Assembly: GCF_017310015.1 (NCBI RefSeq)
Contig: NZ_CP022297.1
Coordinates: 2,232,001 to 2,296,000, forward strand
Direction: 5' to 3'
DNA from: Marinobacterium iners
GTDB lineage: Bacteria > Pseudomonadota > Gammaproteobacteria > Pseudomonadales > Balneatricaceae
DNA: 64,000 nucleotides
Positions 32,291 to 41,090 of this stretch are shown piece after piece; position 1 is the stretch's first letter, and each line of letters begins with the position of its first letter. The translations under genes were made by a program, and so were the position numbers. A model generated the notes under the pieces. It ran no database searches and was not told the origin of the DNA. It saw nothing but the letters and a program-made list of their open reading frames with translations.

Positions 32291-33766
32291 TCAGGAAGAA
32301 CAGGTCAGATGGATTGCGGCAGCCCAGTCCGGTGGGGCATCAGCGTAGGCACTGAATTCAGAGTGCTCATCGCCGGGATGGCGCAACAATGGTAGCAGCG
32401 CGTTCAGTGGACGGTAGTCGCCCTGATGAGCTTCGCGAATGACTTCTTCCGCCATATAGTTGCGCAAAATATAGCGCGGATTGACCGAGCGCATCTGTGC
32501 CTGACGGATCGGAGTGCTGGCCACCTCATACTCAAGGCGCATCTCGTATTGCCGCAACCACTCCGCAACTGCCTTCTCCTGCCTCGCCAACGCAAGCAGA
32601 CTGTTGGTAGAGGAGGTGTCGCCCGGCTGCCATTCACACAAGTGGCGCAGAAACCGGTTGTGATCCATCCGTTGTTCAGTCCAGATCGATTCCAGCCTGA
32701 CAATCAGGTCGGCATCGTCCGACCGGGGGGCTTGCAGCCCTAGACGTGCCCGCATTCTCTTCAGCTTTGCCGCTTCATAGAGCTCTTCGAAGCGATCCAG
32801 TTCGGCCTCCAACCTTGATTTTTCTATCAGTGGCAGCAGCGCCTGGGCCAGCGCTGAGAGGTTCCACAGCACAATGGATGGCTGACGTGAGAAGGCGTAG
32901 CGCCCGGCATGGTCATTCTTGTTGGCTACATGATCCGGTTCATAATGGTCCATGAACGTGAATGGGCCATAGTCGAAGGTCTCACCGATGATCGACATGT
33001 TATCGGTATTCAGCACACCATGCACGAAACCGTAGGCTTGCCAGAGTGCCACCAGCTCAGCACTGCGTCGCACCACTTCAGCAAACATCTGTGCCACGGG
33101 CTGCTCGGCTGATTGCAACTGTGGGTAATAGCGTTCTATACAATACTGGGCAAGCCGATGCAGATCATCATGCTGACCACTGTAATAGAAGTACTCGAAG
33201 TGCCCGAAACGGATATGGCTGGAGGTAACACGCAGCAACATGGCGCAGGGCTCCATGCCATTGCGCAGGGTGTACTCTTCACTTCCCAGCAGACACAGCG
33301 CACGTGTTGTCGGAATGCCCAAACCACACATTGCTTCTGAGGCCAGATACTCGCGAATACTGGAACGTAATACGGCACGACCATCACCGAAACGGGAAAA
33401 GGCGGTCTTGCCTGCCCCCTTAAGGTGCAGATCCAGCCGCTGCCCTTCTGGGCCAATCACCTCTCCCAGCAACAAACCGCGCCCGTCACCAAGATCCGGA
33501 TTGTAGCTTCCGAACTGATGGCCAGTGTACTTCATCGCCAATGGCTCTGTACCCGGCCAGTCGACTTCACCACCACATACCTGTGCAAGCAGGCTTGGAC
33601 TGACTCCACAGGGATCAAGGCCCAGTTGGCGTGCAACCGGCGGATTAAAGCTGATCAAATGGGCATGCTTCAGCGGACAAATACGTGTCGGTTGAAACCA
33701 GTGCCGCGGTAAGCGTGCATAACTGTTGTCAAATACCAGCCCGTCCAGGCCTTGCAAATGAGACAT
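32291..33766 (-). CDS. selO: Protein adenylyltransferase SelO (YdiU)
   Basis: A 491-residue pseudokinase that transfers AMP from ATP to Ser, Thr or Tyr of target proteins, linked to redox stress in E. coli. Visible motifs are GDGRGLLLGEVIGPEGQRLD, LHLKGAGKTAFSRFGDGRA, RSSIREYLASEAM and the catalytic/metal region HGVLNTDNMSI. The protein ends in CSS, where eukaryotic SelO has selenocysteine; the bacterial form uses an ordinary Cys codon here. ATG 33766 follows AGGGGG. Confidence 0.94.
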   Translation of the reverse strand: MSHLQGLDGLVFDNSYARLPRHWFQPTRICPLKHAHLISFNPPVARQLGLDPCGVSPSLLAQVCGGEVDWPGTEPLAMKYTGHQFGSYNPDLGDGRGLLLGEVIGPEGQRLDLHLKGAGKTAFSRFGDGRAVLRSSIREYLASEAMCGLGIPTTRALCLLGSEEYTLRNGMEPCAMLLRVTSSHIRFGHFEYFYYSGQHDDLHRLAQYCIERYYPQLQSAEQPVAQMFAEVVRRSAELVALWQAYGFVHGVLNTDNMSIIGETFDYGPFTFMDHYEPDHVANKNDHAGRYAFSRQPSIVLWNLSALAQALLPLIEKSRLEAELDRFEELYEAAKLKRMRARLGLQAPRSDDADLIVRLESIWTEQRMDHNRFLRHLCEWQPGDTSSTNSLLALARQEKAVAEWLRQYEMRLEYEVASTPIRQAQMRSVNPRYILRNYMAEEVIREAHQGDYRPLNALLPLLRHPGDEHSEFSAYADAPPDWAAAIHLTCSS

Positions 33767-33891
33767 GACCACCCCCTAACGTTCAATGCCATTAACCTAG
33801 CATTTTGATCAGGTATTTTCACCCCTCAATTCCGCAGGGTTATTTTTAACGCAACGGCTGGTATTATGAGCCCCCCTTGAAGGAGACCTCT

Positions 33892-34212
33892 ATGTGGATT
33901 GAGCTGTCTGATCTGTTCTGGCTGGCGCTGACAGCCTGTCTGTGTTTGATGTGGTGGCAGAATCTGAAGGTACGTGAGTATGCCACGCGCCAGGTACGGG
34001 CCTATTGCCAGCAACAGGACGTACAGCTACTGGATGAGAGTATCGCATTGAAGAGCATGAAACCGAGGCGCAATTCCAAAGGCCTTCTCGAACTGGAGCG
34101 CTGCTACCAATTCAGTTTCACATCAACTGGAGATGAGCGCTATAACGGCCTGATCCGCCTTAGCGGACGCCGGGTACAGGGTTTTGAACTTCCACCCCAC
34201 CGTATCGGTTAA
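33892..34212 (+). CDS. DUF3301 domain protein
   Basis: A 106-residue protein with one N-terminal membrane helix (LSDLFWLALTACLCLMWW) and a soluble remainder with CYQFSFTSTGDERYNGLI and a C-terminal GFELPPHRIG, as in DUF3301 proteins. The function is unknown. ATG 33892 follows AAGGAGACC. Its stop overlaps the convergent YaiI stop by 4 bases. Confidence 0.8.
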   Translation: MWIELSDLFWLALTACLCLMWWQNLKVREYATRQVRAYCQQQDVQLLDESIALKSMKPRRNSKGLLELERCYQFSFTSTGDERYNGLIRLSGRRVQGFELPPHRIG

Positions 34213-34667
34213 CCCTTGCTTCGCAGCGCCTTACTGATCAGACGGTCGAGCTGATTGGCAAAGGCCTGGCGGTCGGACTGGCCCATGGCCGCAGGACCGC
34301 CACTTTGTACGCCGCTGGCGCGCAACGTTTCCATAAAATCACGCATATTCAGCCGGCCACGAATATTTTCTGCCGTAAACTGCTCGCCTCGCGGCGTTAG
34401 AGCCATCGCGCCCTTGTCCAGCAGCTCTGCCGCCAGTGGTATGTCACTGGTAATCACAAGGTCGCCTGCCTCACAGCGGCGTACGATCTCGTGGTCAGCC
34501 ACATCAAACCCACCAGAAACCTGGATCGCGCGGATATTCGCTGATGGCGGCACCTTGATTGCGTGATTGGCAATCAGTGTCAGCTCCAGCCCGGTCCGAT
34601 CAGCCGCTCTGAAGAGTATCTCTTTAATCACTACCGGACAGGCATCAGCATCGACCCAGATCTTCAT
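34209..34667 (-). CDS. YaiI/YqxD family protein (DUF188, PIN-like)
   Basis: A 152-residue protein with the family N-terminus MKIWVDADACPVVIKEIL and the acidic motifs VADHEIVRRCEAGDLVITSDIPLA (quoted in part), consistent with a PIN-like nuclease fold. C-terminal GPAAMGQSDRQAFANQLD is also conserved. No function is established. It follows dbpA by 9 bp on the same strand and is probably cotranscribed. Confidence 0.9.
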   Translation of the reverse strand: MKIWVDADACPVVIKEILFRAADRTGLELTLIANHAIKVPPSANIRAIQVSGGFDVADHEIVRRCEAGDLVITSDIPLAAELLDKGAMALTPRGEQFTAENIRGRLNMRDFMETLRASGVQSGGPAAMGQSDRQAFANQLDRLISKALRSKG

Positions 34668-34676
34668 GTCTTTTCC

Positions 34677-36053
34677 TCAACGCAACTGTCGTACACGGCA
34701 GCTGCGGCCCTTGATCTTGCCCTGAGACAGCTTGCGTACCGCCTCTTTCGCCGCCGGCCGACTGACCGCCACATAGGTACAAAAATCGAACACGCGAATT
34801 TTGCCGACCTCATCACCCTGAAGCCCCTCGCCACCGGTCAATGCACCCAAAACATCTCCGGGGCGGATCTTCTGTTTTTTACCGATATCAAGTTGCAGTG
34901 TTGCCATCGGTGGACGATAACTGCCATCAGCACGTGCGGCGGGCAAAGGCTCTTCCGTGGCAATTATATCCAGCTGGGCTTCAATGCCCGCAAGCTTGTG
35001 ACCCTCCCGGTCGCTGAACAGGGTTACTGCCACACCACTCTGGCCGGCACGACCGGTGCGTCCAATGCGATGTACATGCACCTGAGACTCCTTGGCGGGA
35101 CGGTAGTTAACCACGAGATCAAGCCCTTCGATATCCAGCCCCCTGGCTGCAACATCAGTAGCCACCAATACAGAAGCGCTTTGATTGGAGAACCGCACCA
35201 AGGTCTGATCACGCTGGCGCTGGTCAAGATCACCGTGCAGAGCCACCGCGGCAATCCCCTCCTGTTGCAAAAAAGATTCCAGATCGCGCACTTCCTGCTT
35301 GGTATTGCAGAACACTACCGCCGATACCGGACGATAATGGTAGAGCAGTGCCGTCAAAGCCGCCTGACGCTCCTCTTCGGCAACGCGATGAAAATGCTGG
35401 CGGATGCTGCCGGACTGATGCAGCGAGGCCACTTCCACCCGAACCGGGTTGGTTAGAATACGGCTGGCAATGTCCTCAATCTCACGTGGATAGGTTGCGC
35501 TGAACAGAAGGCTTTGGCGCTTGGCCGGCGTCTGATCAACAATCGCGTCCACCGCAGCTTGGAAGCCCATTTCCAGCATGCGATCAGCTTCATCCAGTAC
35601 CAGCACCTGCAACCTGTCCAGTTTGAGAGTGCCCTTGCGCAGGTGTTCCTCAAGGCGCCCAGGGGTGCCGACAACGATATGGGCACCATGCTCCAGTGAG
35701 CCAATCTGTGGCCCCAGAGGCTGCCCTCCGCACAATGTCAGCGTTTTGACATTGGGGATCTGACGCGCAAGACGGCGCAATTCCTGTGCAACCTGATCAG
35801 CCAGCTCGCGGGTCGGGCAGAGCACCAGCACCTGAACATGAAAACGTGTGGGGTCAAGCTGCTGCAGCACACCCAGACCGAAGGCCGCCGTTTTGCCTGA
35901 TCCGGTTCTGCCCTGAGCGATAAGATCCTTGCCGTCCAGAATCACGGGGAGACTCTCATGCTGAATCGGGGTCATCAAGTGATAATCAAGCGAGGCGAGA
36001 TTGTCCAGCAGCTCGGCACGCAACGGCAGGACTGAAAAGGGATGTTGACTCAA
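34677..36053 (-). CDS. dbpA: ATP-dependent RNA helicase DbpA
   Basis: A 458-residue DEAD-box helicase acting in 50S ribosome assembly, where DbpA recognises hairpin 92 of 23S rRNA. Helicase motifs are in order: Q motif MTPIQHESLP, AQGRTGSGKT, PTRELADQ, VLDEADRML, FSATYP, ATDVAARGLDI and HRIGRTGRAG. A C-terminal RNA-recognition domain follows (about 385-458, ending KGRSCRVRQL), as in DbpA. Length is normal. Confidence 0.95.
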   Translation of the reverse strand: MSQHPFSVLPLRAELLDNLASLDYHLMTPIQHESLPVILDGKDLIAQGRTGSGKTAAFGLGVLQQLDPTRFHVQVLVLCPTRELADQVAQELRRLARQIPNVKTLTLCGGQPLGPQIGSLEHGAHIVVGTPGRLEEHLRKGTLKLDRLQVLVLDEADRMLEMGFQAAVDAIVDQTPAKRQSLLFSATYPREIEDIASRILTNPVRVEVASLHQSGSIRQHFHRVAEEERQAALTALLYHYRPVSAVVFCNTKQEVRDLESFLQQEGIAAVALHGDLDQRQRDQTLVRFSNQSASVLVATDVAARGLDIEGLDLVVNYRPAKESQVHVHRIGRTGRAGQSGVAVTLFSDREGHKLAGIEAQLDIIATEEPLPAARADGSYRPPMATLQLDIGKKQKIRPGDVLGALTGGEGLQGDEVGKIRVFDFCTYVAVSRPAAKEAVRKLSQGKIKGRSCRVRQLR

Positions 36054-36121
36054 GGGAATACCTTCGGAATGTGTTTCTGAAGGCGCATTCTAGCAGAGGG
36101 CGGATAGGGGCGCACGGAAAC

Positions 36122-36148
36122 AAAAAAGGCAGCCGAAGCTGCCTTTTT
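36122..36148. terminator. Intrinsic terminator after sucD
   Basis: GGCAGC (36128-36133) pairs with GCTGCC (36138-36143), flanked by AAAAAA and TTTTT. On the minus strand the loop is a stable TTCG and a T6 run follows, so it ends the sdh-suc transcript; it is bidirectional in form. Confidence 0.92.
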
Positions 36149-36167
36149 GAAAGAAACCCGACGGCTC

Positions 36168-37049
36168 TTACTTCATTGCCCAACCGGTCACTTCAGACAG
36201 TGCCTTGCCGATATCGGCCAGAGAGCGAACAGTCTTCACACCAGCGTCTTCCAGAGCCGCAAACTTCTCGTCTGCAGTACCCTTGCCACCGGAGATGATC
36301 GCACCAGCGTGGCCCATGCGTTTGCCCGGAGGTGCAGTAACACCCGCGATGTAAGAAACAACCGGCTTGGTTACGTTAGCCTTGATGTAGGCAGCCGCTT
36401 CTTCCTCGGCAGAACCACCGATCTCACCGATCATAACAATCGCTTCAGTCTGCGGATCGTTCTGGAACATTTCCAGGATGTCGATGAAGTTGGAGCCCGG
36501 GATTGGGTCACCACCGATACCAACACAGGTAGACTGACCGAAGCCAGCGTCAGTAGTCTGTTTAACCGCTTCGTACGTCAGAGTACCAGAACGGGAAACG
36601 ATACCGACTTTACCCGGCAGGTGGATGTGGCCCGGCATGATACCGATCTTGCACTCACCCGGGGTGATAACGCCCGGGCAGTTCGGGCCGATCAGGCGCA
36701 CGCCCAGTTCATCACACTTCACTTTGCACTGCAGCATATCCATTACCGGGATGTGCTCGGTGATGCAAACGATCAGTTTGATGCCAGCATTGGCGGCTTC
36801 CAGGATGGAATCCTTACAGAAGGGAGCCGGAACGTAGATAACAGACGCTTCAGCGCCAGTCGCTTCTACAGCTTCCTTAACGGTGTTGAATACCGGCAGA
36901 CCCAGGTGCTCAGTACCGCCCTTGCCCGGAGTTACACCACCAACCATTTTGGTGCCGTAGGCAATCGCCTGCTCAGAGTGGAAAGTACCCTGGCCACCGG
37001 TAAAGCCCTGACAGATGACTTTGGTATCTTTGTTGATCAGAACGGCCAT
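36168..37049 (-). CDS. sucD: Succinyl-CoA synthetase alpha subunit
   Basis: A 293-residue subunit of the TCA-cycle enzyme that makes ATP or GTP from succinyl-CoA. The CoA-binding Rossmann region shows VICQGFTGGQGTFHSEQAI, here in part, and the phosphorylated active-site histidine lies in GHAGAIISGGKGTA. The N-terminus MAVLINKDTKV is standard. It begins 2 bp after sucC and is the last gene of the TCA block, followed by a strong terminator. Confidence 0.97.
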   Translation of the reverse strand: MAVLINKDTKVICQGFTGGQGTFHSEQAIAYGTKMVGGVTPGKGGTEHLGLPVFNTVKEAVEATGAEASVIYVPAPFCKDSILEAANAGIKLIVCITEHIPVMDMLQCKVKCDELGVRLIGPNCPGVITPGECKIGIMPGHIHLPGKVGIVSRSGTLTYEAVKQTTDAGFGQSTCVGIGGDPIPGSNFIDILEMFQNDPQTEAIVMIGEIGGSAEEEAAAYIKANVTKPVVSYIAGVTAPPGKRMGHAGAIISGGKGTADEKFAALEDAGVKTVRSLADIGKALSEVTGWAMK

Positions 37050-37051
37050 GA

Positions 37052-38218
37052 TTATTTACCCTCCGCTGCTTTGACTGCCTGCTGAGCAGCGTCAGTCAGG
37101 CTGGTTGCTGCAATGATGTCCAGACCGGATTCTGCCAGTTTCTGCGCACCCAGCTCAGCGTTGTTACCTTCCAGACGTACCACAACCGGTACGTTGACAC
37201 CCACTTCTTTAACTGCACCGATGATACCGTCAGCGATCAGGTCGCAACGTACGATACCGCCGAAGATGTTAACCAGAACCGCTTTAACGTTCTTGTCTTC
37301 AAGGATGATCTTGAACGCTTCGGTTACACGCTCTTTGGTTGCACCACCACCAACGTCCAGGAAGTTGGCCGGGAAACCGCCGTGCAGAGACACGATATCC
37401 ATGGTACCCATGGCCAGGCCTGCGCCGTTTACCATGCAACCGATAGTGCCGGTCAGTGCCACGTAGTTCAGATCCCACTCGGCTGCACGCGCTTCACGCT
37501 CGTCTTCCTGAGACGGGTCGTGCATGCCCTGTAGATCCTTATGGCGGTAAACAGAGTTACCGTCGATAACGATCTTGGCATCCAGGCAGTGCAGGTTGCC
37601 CTGGTCAGTGATGACCAGCGGGTTGATTTCGAGCAGTGCCAGATCTTTCTCTTCGAACATCTTGGCCAGGCCAAGGAAGATGTTGACGAACTGTTTGATC
37701 TGATCACCCTGCAGGCCCAGCTGGAACGCCAGCTCACGACCCTGATACGGCTGAGCGCCGGTCAAGGGATCGATGGTTGCTTTCAGGATCTTTTCCGGAG
37801 TCTCTTCAGCAACTTTCTCGATCTCGACACCACCTTCGGTGGAAGCCATGAACACGATGCGACGGCTGGAGCGGTCAACAACCGCACCCAGATACAGCTC
37901 GTTAGCGATATCGGTGCAGGTTTCAACCAGAATTTTGGTAACCGGCTGACCATTGGCGTCTGTCTGATAAGTCACCAGACGCTGGCCCAGCCATTTTTCG
38001 GCAAATGCCTTGGCGTCAGCCGGAGAGTCAACCAGCTTTACACCACCTGCTTTACCACGGCCACCGGCGTGAACCTGGGCTTTTACAACCCACTTGTCTC
38101 CGCCAATTTTTTCAGCCGCTTCAGCAGCCGCTTCCGGAGTATCTACCGCGATCCCTTTGGAGACCGGCAGACCATATTCGGCAAACAGTTGTTTACCCTG
38201 GTACTCGTGAAGGTTCAT
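37052..38218 (-). CDS. sucC: Succinyl-CoA synthetase beta subunit
   Basis: A 388-residue ATP-grasp subunit, the same length as E. coli SucC. It begins MNLHEYQGKQLFAEYGLPV and carries AQVHAGGRGKAGGVKL, ALLEINPLVI and GIVRCDLIADGI. It pairs with SucD in the 2x2 enzyme. A 10-bp hairpin lies in the 123-bp gap behind lpd, and sucD follows almost without a gap. Confidence 0.97.
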   Translation of the reverse strand: MNLHEYQGKQLFAEYGLPVSKGIAVDTPEAAAEAAEKIGGDKWVVKAQVHAGGRGKAGGVKLVDSPADAKAFAEKWLGQRLVTYQTDANGQPVTKILVETCTDIANELYLGAVVDRSSRRIVFMASTEGGVEIEKVAEETPEKILKATIDPLTGAQPYQGRELAFQLGLQGDQIKQFVNIFLGLAKMFEEKDLALLEINPLVITDQGNLHCLDAKIVIDGNSVYRHKDLQGMHDPSQEDEREARAAEWDLNYVALTGTIGCMVNGAGLAMGTMDIVSLHGGFPANFLDVGGGATKERVTEAFKIILEDKNVKAVLVNIFGGIVRCDLIADGIIGAVKEVGVNVPVVVRLEGNNAELGAQKLAESGLDIIAATSLTDAAQQAVKAAEGK

Positions 38219-38249
38219 GCTCTAATCCGTTGTATTTTCGGTTATACAG

Positions 38250-38282
38250 GTATCCCGACCAGAGTGCAGTCAGTCGGGATAC
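38250..38282 (-). other. Hairpin in the lpd-sucC gap
   Basis: GTATCCCGAC (38250-38259) pairs perfectly with GTCGGGATAC (38273-38282) around a 13-nt loop. No T-run follows on the minus strand. It may mark RNA processing or partial termination that lets sucCD be expressed at a different level. Confidence 0.6.
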
Positions 38283-38341
38283 ACCTTTGTTCTGCAGATC
38301 GGCAAAAGCAGGATCTCTGCCCCACCGATTAACCCTTCAGG

Positions 38342-39781
38342 TTATCGCTTTTTGCGATTTGCAATGTGAATGGCGTGATTGTCCACTGCCAGTGCTGCTT
38401 CATGCACAGCTTCGCTGACGGTCGGGTGAGCGAACACCATCAGCTGCAGATCCTCTGCACTGGCGCAGAATTCCATCGCAATCACACCCTGAGCAATCAG
38501 TTCGGAGGCGATGCCACCGACCATGTGTACGCCCAGTATGCGGTCGGTTTCTTCGTCAGCAATGATTTTGACGAAGCCATCAGTTGCATTGGCAGCCATT
38601 GCTCGGCCAGATGCAGCAAACGGAAATTTACCAACCTTGATTTTTACACCCTCGGACTTGAGCTGCTGCTCGGTCTTGCCGACCCAGGCCAGCTCAGGGA
38701 AGGTATAAATAATGTTGGGGATGCAGTCATAGTTCAGTGCAGCCTTGTGGCCAGCAATGATGTCAACGACCATAATCCCCTCTTCAGAGGCCTTGTGTGC
38801 CAGCATTGGGCCACGCACGGAGTCACCGATGGCGTAGACGCCTGGCGCATCAGTGCGGCAGCTGTCATCAACGAAGATGAAGCCGCGTTCGTCCAGTTTG
38901 ACACCGCTGTCTGCTGCCAACAGGCCCTGAGTCTGAGGACGACGTCCAACTGCTACGATCAGCTTGTCGAACACCATCTCCTGGTCACCGCTGGCATCAG
39001 CGAATTTCACCTTCACTTCCTTGCCATCGATGATCTCGGTGCCGGTGCAGCGCGCACCCAGCTTGATATCCAGACCTTGCTTGGTAAGCAGTTTTTTGGC
39101 TTCCTTGGCGACATCAACATCAGCCAGTGCCAGGAAGTCATCCATCGCTTCAAATACGGTCACTTCAGAGCCGCAACGCGCCCAAATGGAACCCATTTCC
39201 AGACCGATGACACCTGCACCAATGATACCCAGACGTTTCGGGGTTTCATCGATATTCAGGGCGCCTTCGTTATCCAGAATCAGACCTTCGGTCAGCGGTG
39301 CCGGCGGGATCTCGACCGGTACGGAACCAGACGCCAGAATCACGTTATCGGCAGCGTAAACGCCGGTTTTACCGTCCTGGGCCGTTACTTCAACCTGCTT
39401 GTTGGCCAGCAATTTGCCGGTACCCTGCAGCAAAGTCACGCCATTGGCCTTGAACAGACCGGCAATACCACCGGTCAGGTTCTTAACGATCTGATCCTTG
39501 CGGGCCACCATCTGCTTGGTGTCCATGCGCACGTTATCGGCCACGATACCCTGAGCAGCGAAACCGTGCTGAGCCTCATGCAGCTTGTGCGTGGTTTCAA
39601 GCAGTGCCTTCGACGGGATACAGCCGACGTTCAGACAGGTACCACCGAGAACCGGTGTACCCTTGTCATCAACCCACTTCTCGACACAGGCAGTTTTCAG
39701 ACCCAGCTGAGCTGCACGAATTGCAGCCACGTACCCGCCGGGGCCGGCACCGATAACAATGAGATCAAATTTATCTGACAT
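38342..39781 (-). CDS. lpd: Dihydrolipoyl dehydrogenase (E3)
   Basis: A 479-residue FAD enzyme that reoxidises dihydrolipoyl groups of 2-oxoglutarate dehydrogenase with NAD+. Visible are GAGPGGYVAAIRAAQLG, the redox disulfide C49/C54 in GGTCLNVGCIPSK, the NAD site IIGAGVIGLEMGSI and the C-terminal HPTVSEA with the active-site histidine. It lies directly behind sucB, so it serves the 2-oxoglutarate complex at least. Confidence 0.97.
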   Translation of the reverse strand: MSDKFDLIVIGAGPGGYVAAIRAAQLGLKTACVEKWVDDKGTPVLGGTCLNVGCIPSKALLETTHKLHEAQHGFAAQGIVADNVRMDTKQMVARKDQIVKNLTGGIAGLFKANGVTLLQGTGKLLANKQVEVTAQDGKTGVYAADNVILASGSVPVEIPPAPLTEGLILDNEGALNIDETPKRLGIIGAGVIGLEMGSIWARCGSEVTVFEAMDDFLALADVDVAKEAKKLLTKQGLDIKLGARCTGTEIIDGKEVKVKFADASGDQEMVFDKLIVAVGRRPQTQGLLAADSGVKLDERGFIFVDDSCRTDAPGVYAIGDSVRGPMLAHKASEEGIMVVDIIAGHKAALNYDCIPNIIYTFPELAWVGKTEQQLKSEGVKIKVGKFPFAASGRAMAANATDGFVKIIADEETDRILGVHMVGGIASELIAQGVIAMEFCASAEDLQLMVFAHPTVSEAVHEAALAVDNHAIHIANRKKR

Positions 39782-39821
39782 TACTTAATCCTGTTTTTCA
39801 CTCGTTCGATTGCGGGTCTGA

Positions 39822-41042
39822 TTAGACATCCAGCAGCATGCGTGCCGGGTCTTCCAGCAGATCCTTGATGGTGACGAGGAATTGTACCGCCTCTTTGCCA
39901 TCAATCATACGGTGGTCATACGACAGCGCCAGGTACATCATAGGCAGGATCTCAACCTGTCCATTGACCGCCATTGGACGCTCCTGGATCTTGTGCATGC
40001 CCAGAATGGCAGTCTGCGGCGGGTTCAGGATCGGAGTGGACATCAGAGAACCGAACACACCACCGTTGGTGATGGTAAAGGTACCACCCTGCATGTCATC
40101 CATGCCCAGCTTGCCCTCACGACCACGTTTGCCGAAATCGGCAATAGTGCCTTCCACTTCAGCAAGGCTCATGGAATCCGTGTCACGCAGCACCGGTACC
40201 ATCAGACCACGCTCAGTTGATACGGCAACACCGATATCCTGGTAGCCGTGATAGACCATGTCGTTACCGTCGATGGAAGCGTTGACCGCCGGGAAGCGCT
40301 TCAATGCTTCAGTAGCCGCCTTGACGAAGAAGGACATGAAGCCCAGACGCGTGCCGCCGTGAACCTTCTCGAACAGGTCCTTGTACTGCTTGCGCAGCTC
40401 CATGACCGGCTTCATGTTCACTTCGTTGTAGGTTGTGAGCATCGCCGCATTCTGCTGCGCTTCGACCAGACGCTTGGCGATGGTGGCACGCAGACGGGTC
40501 ATCGGAACACGCTTCTCGGTGCGCTCGCCAGCCGGAATGTTCAGTGCCGGAGCTGCGGCTGCAGGAGCAGCGGCCGCCGGAGCTGCAGCAGGCTTGTTTT
40601 TCAGGAAGTTCTGTACGTCTTCCTTGGTGATACCACCATTCTTGCCGGTACCCGGAATTTTGGACGCATCCAGGCCGTTCTCCTCGATCAACTTGCGAGC
40701 GGCCGGACCAACCTTATCAGCGTCAGTGGTCACTTCCGCGGCAGGCGAATCGGCAGATTCGGCTGTGGGGGCCTTTTCAGCCGGTGCTGGCGCAGCCGCA
40801 GCCGCGCCCTCCTCGAAGATGGCAATAACTTCTTCGCTCAGAACAGTGTCACCTTCACCCTTGACGATCTCCTTGAGAACACCATCTGCCGGTGCAACCA
40901 CTTCAAGAACGACCTTGTCGGTTTCGATGTCAACGATCAGCTCATCAGCTGAACATGCTTCACCCGGCTGCTTGTGCCAGGTTGCAACTGTTCCGTCAGC
41001 AACGGATTCAGGGAAAGTCGGCGCTTTAATATCGATGGACAT
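39822..41042 (-). CDS. sucB: Dihydrolipoyllysine succinyltransferase (E2 of 2-oxoglutarate dehydrogenase)
   Basis: A 406-residue E2 core protein. One lipoyl domain (about 1-77, lipoylated lysine in DIETDKVVLEV), a linker rich in Ala and Pro, a peripheral-subunit-binding domain (about 110-145, GPAARKLIEENGLDASKIPG), a second Ala/Pro linker and a catalytic domain ending with SYDHRMIDGKEAVQFL, which holds the active-site His and Asp. It is transcribed between sucA and lpd. Confidence 0.97.
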   Translation of the reverse strand: MSIDIKAPTFPESVADGTVATWHKQPGEACSADELIVDIETDKVVLEVVAPADGVLKEIVKGEGDTVLSEEVIAIFEEGAAAAAPAPAEKAPTAESADSPAAEVTTDADKVGPAARKLIEENGLDASKIPGTGKNGGITKEDVQNFLKNKPAAAPAAAAPAAAAPALNIPAGERTEKRVPMTRLRATIAKRLVEAQQNAAMLTTYNEVNMKPVMELRKQYKDLFEKVHGGTRLGFMSFFVKAATEALKRFPAVNASIDGNDMVYHGYQDIGVAVSTERGLMVPVLRDTDSMSLAEVEGTIADFGKRGREGKLGMDDMQGGTFTITNGGVFGSLMSTPILNPPQTAILGMHKIQERPMAVNGQVEILPMMYLALSYDHRMIDGKEAVQFLVTIKDLLEDPARMLLDV

Positions 41043-41090
41043 GCTGTTTCCTTTATTAATGCTGCTCAGGTCTTGTATGCGAACCTGTCA

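Noticed and set aside
32291..33766. Possible selenocysteine in SelO
   Set aside because: The C-terminal position is an ordinary Cys codon (CSS end) and no in-frame TGA or SECIS-like structure is seen.
36147..39778. Long open frames on the plus strand opposite sucD, sucC and lpd (up to 470 codons)
   Set aside because: They lie exactly antisense to well conserved TCA genes, have no recognisable domains or ribosome sites, and reflect codon bias of the real genes.
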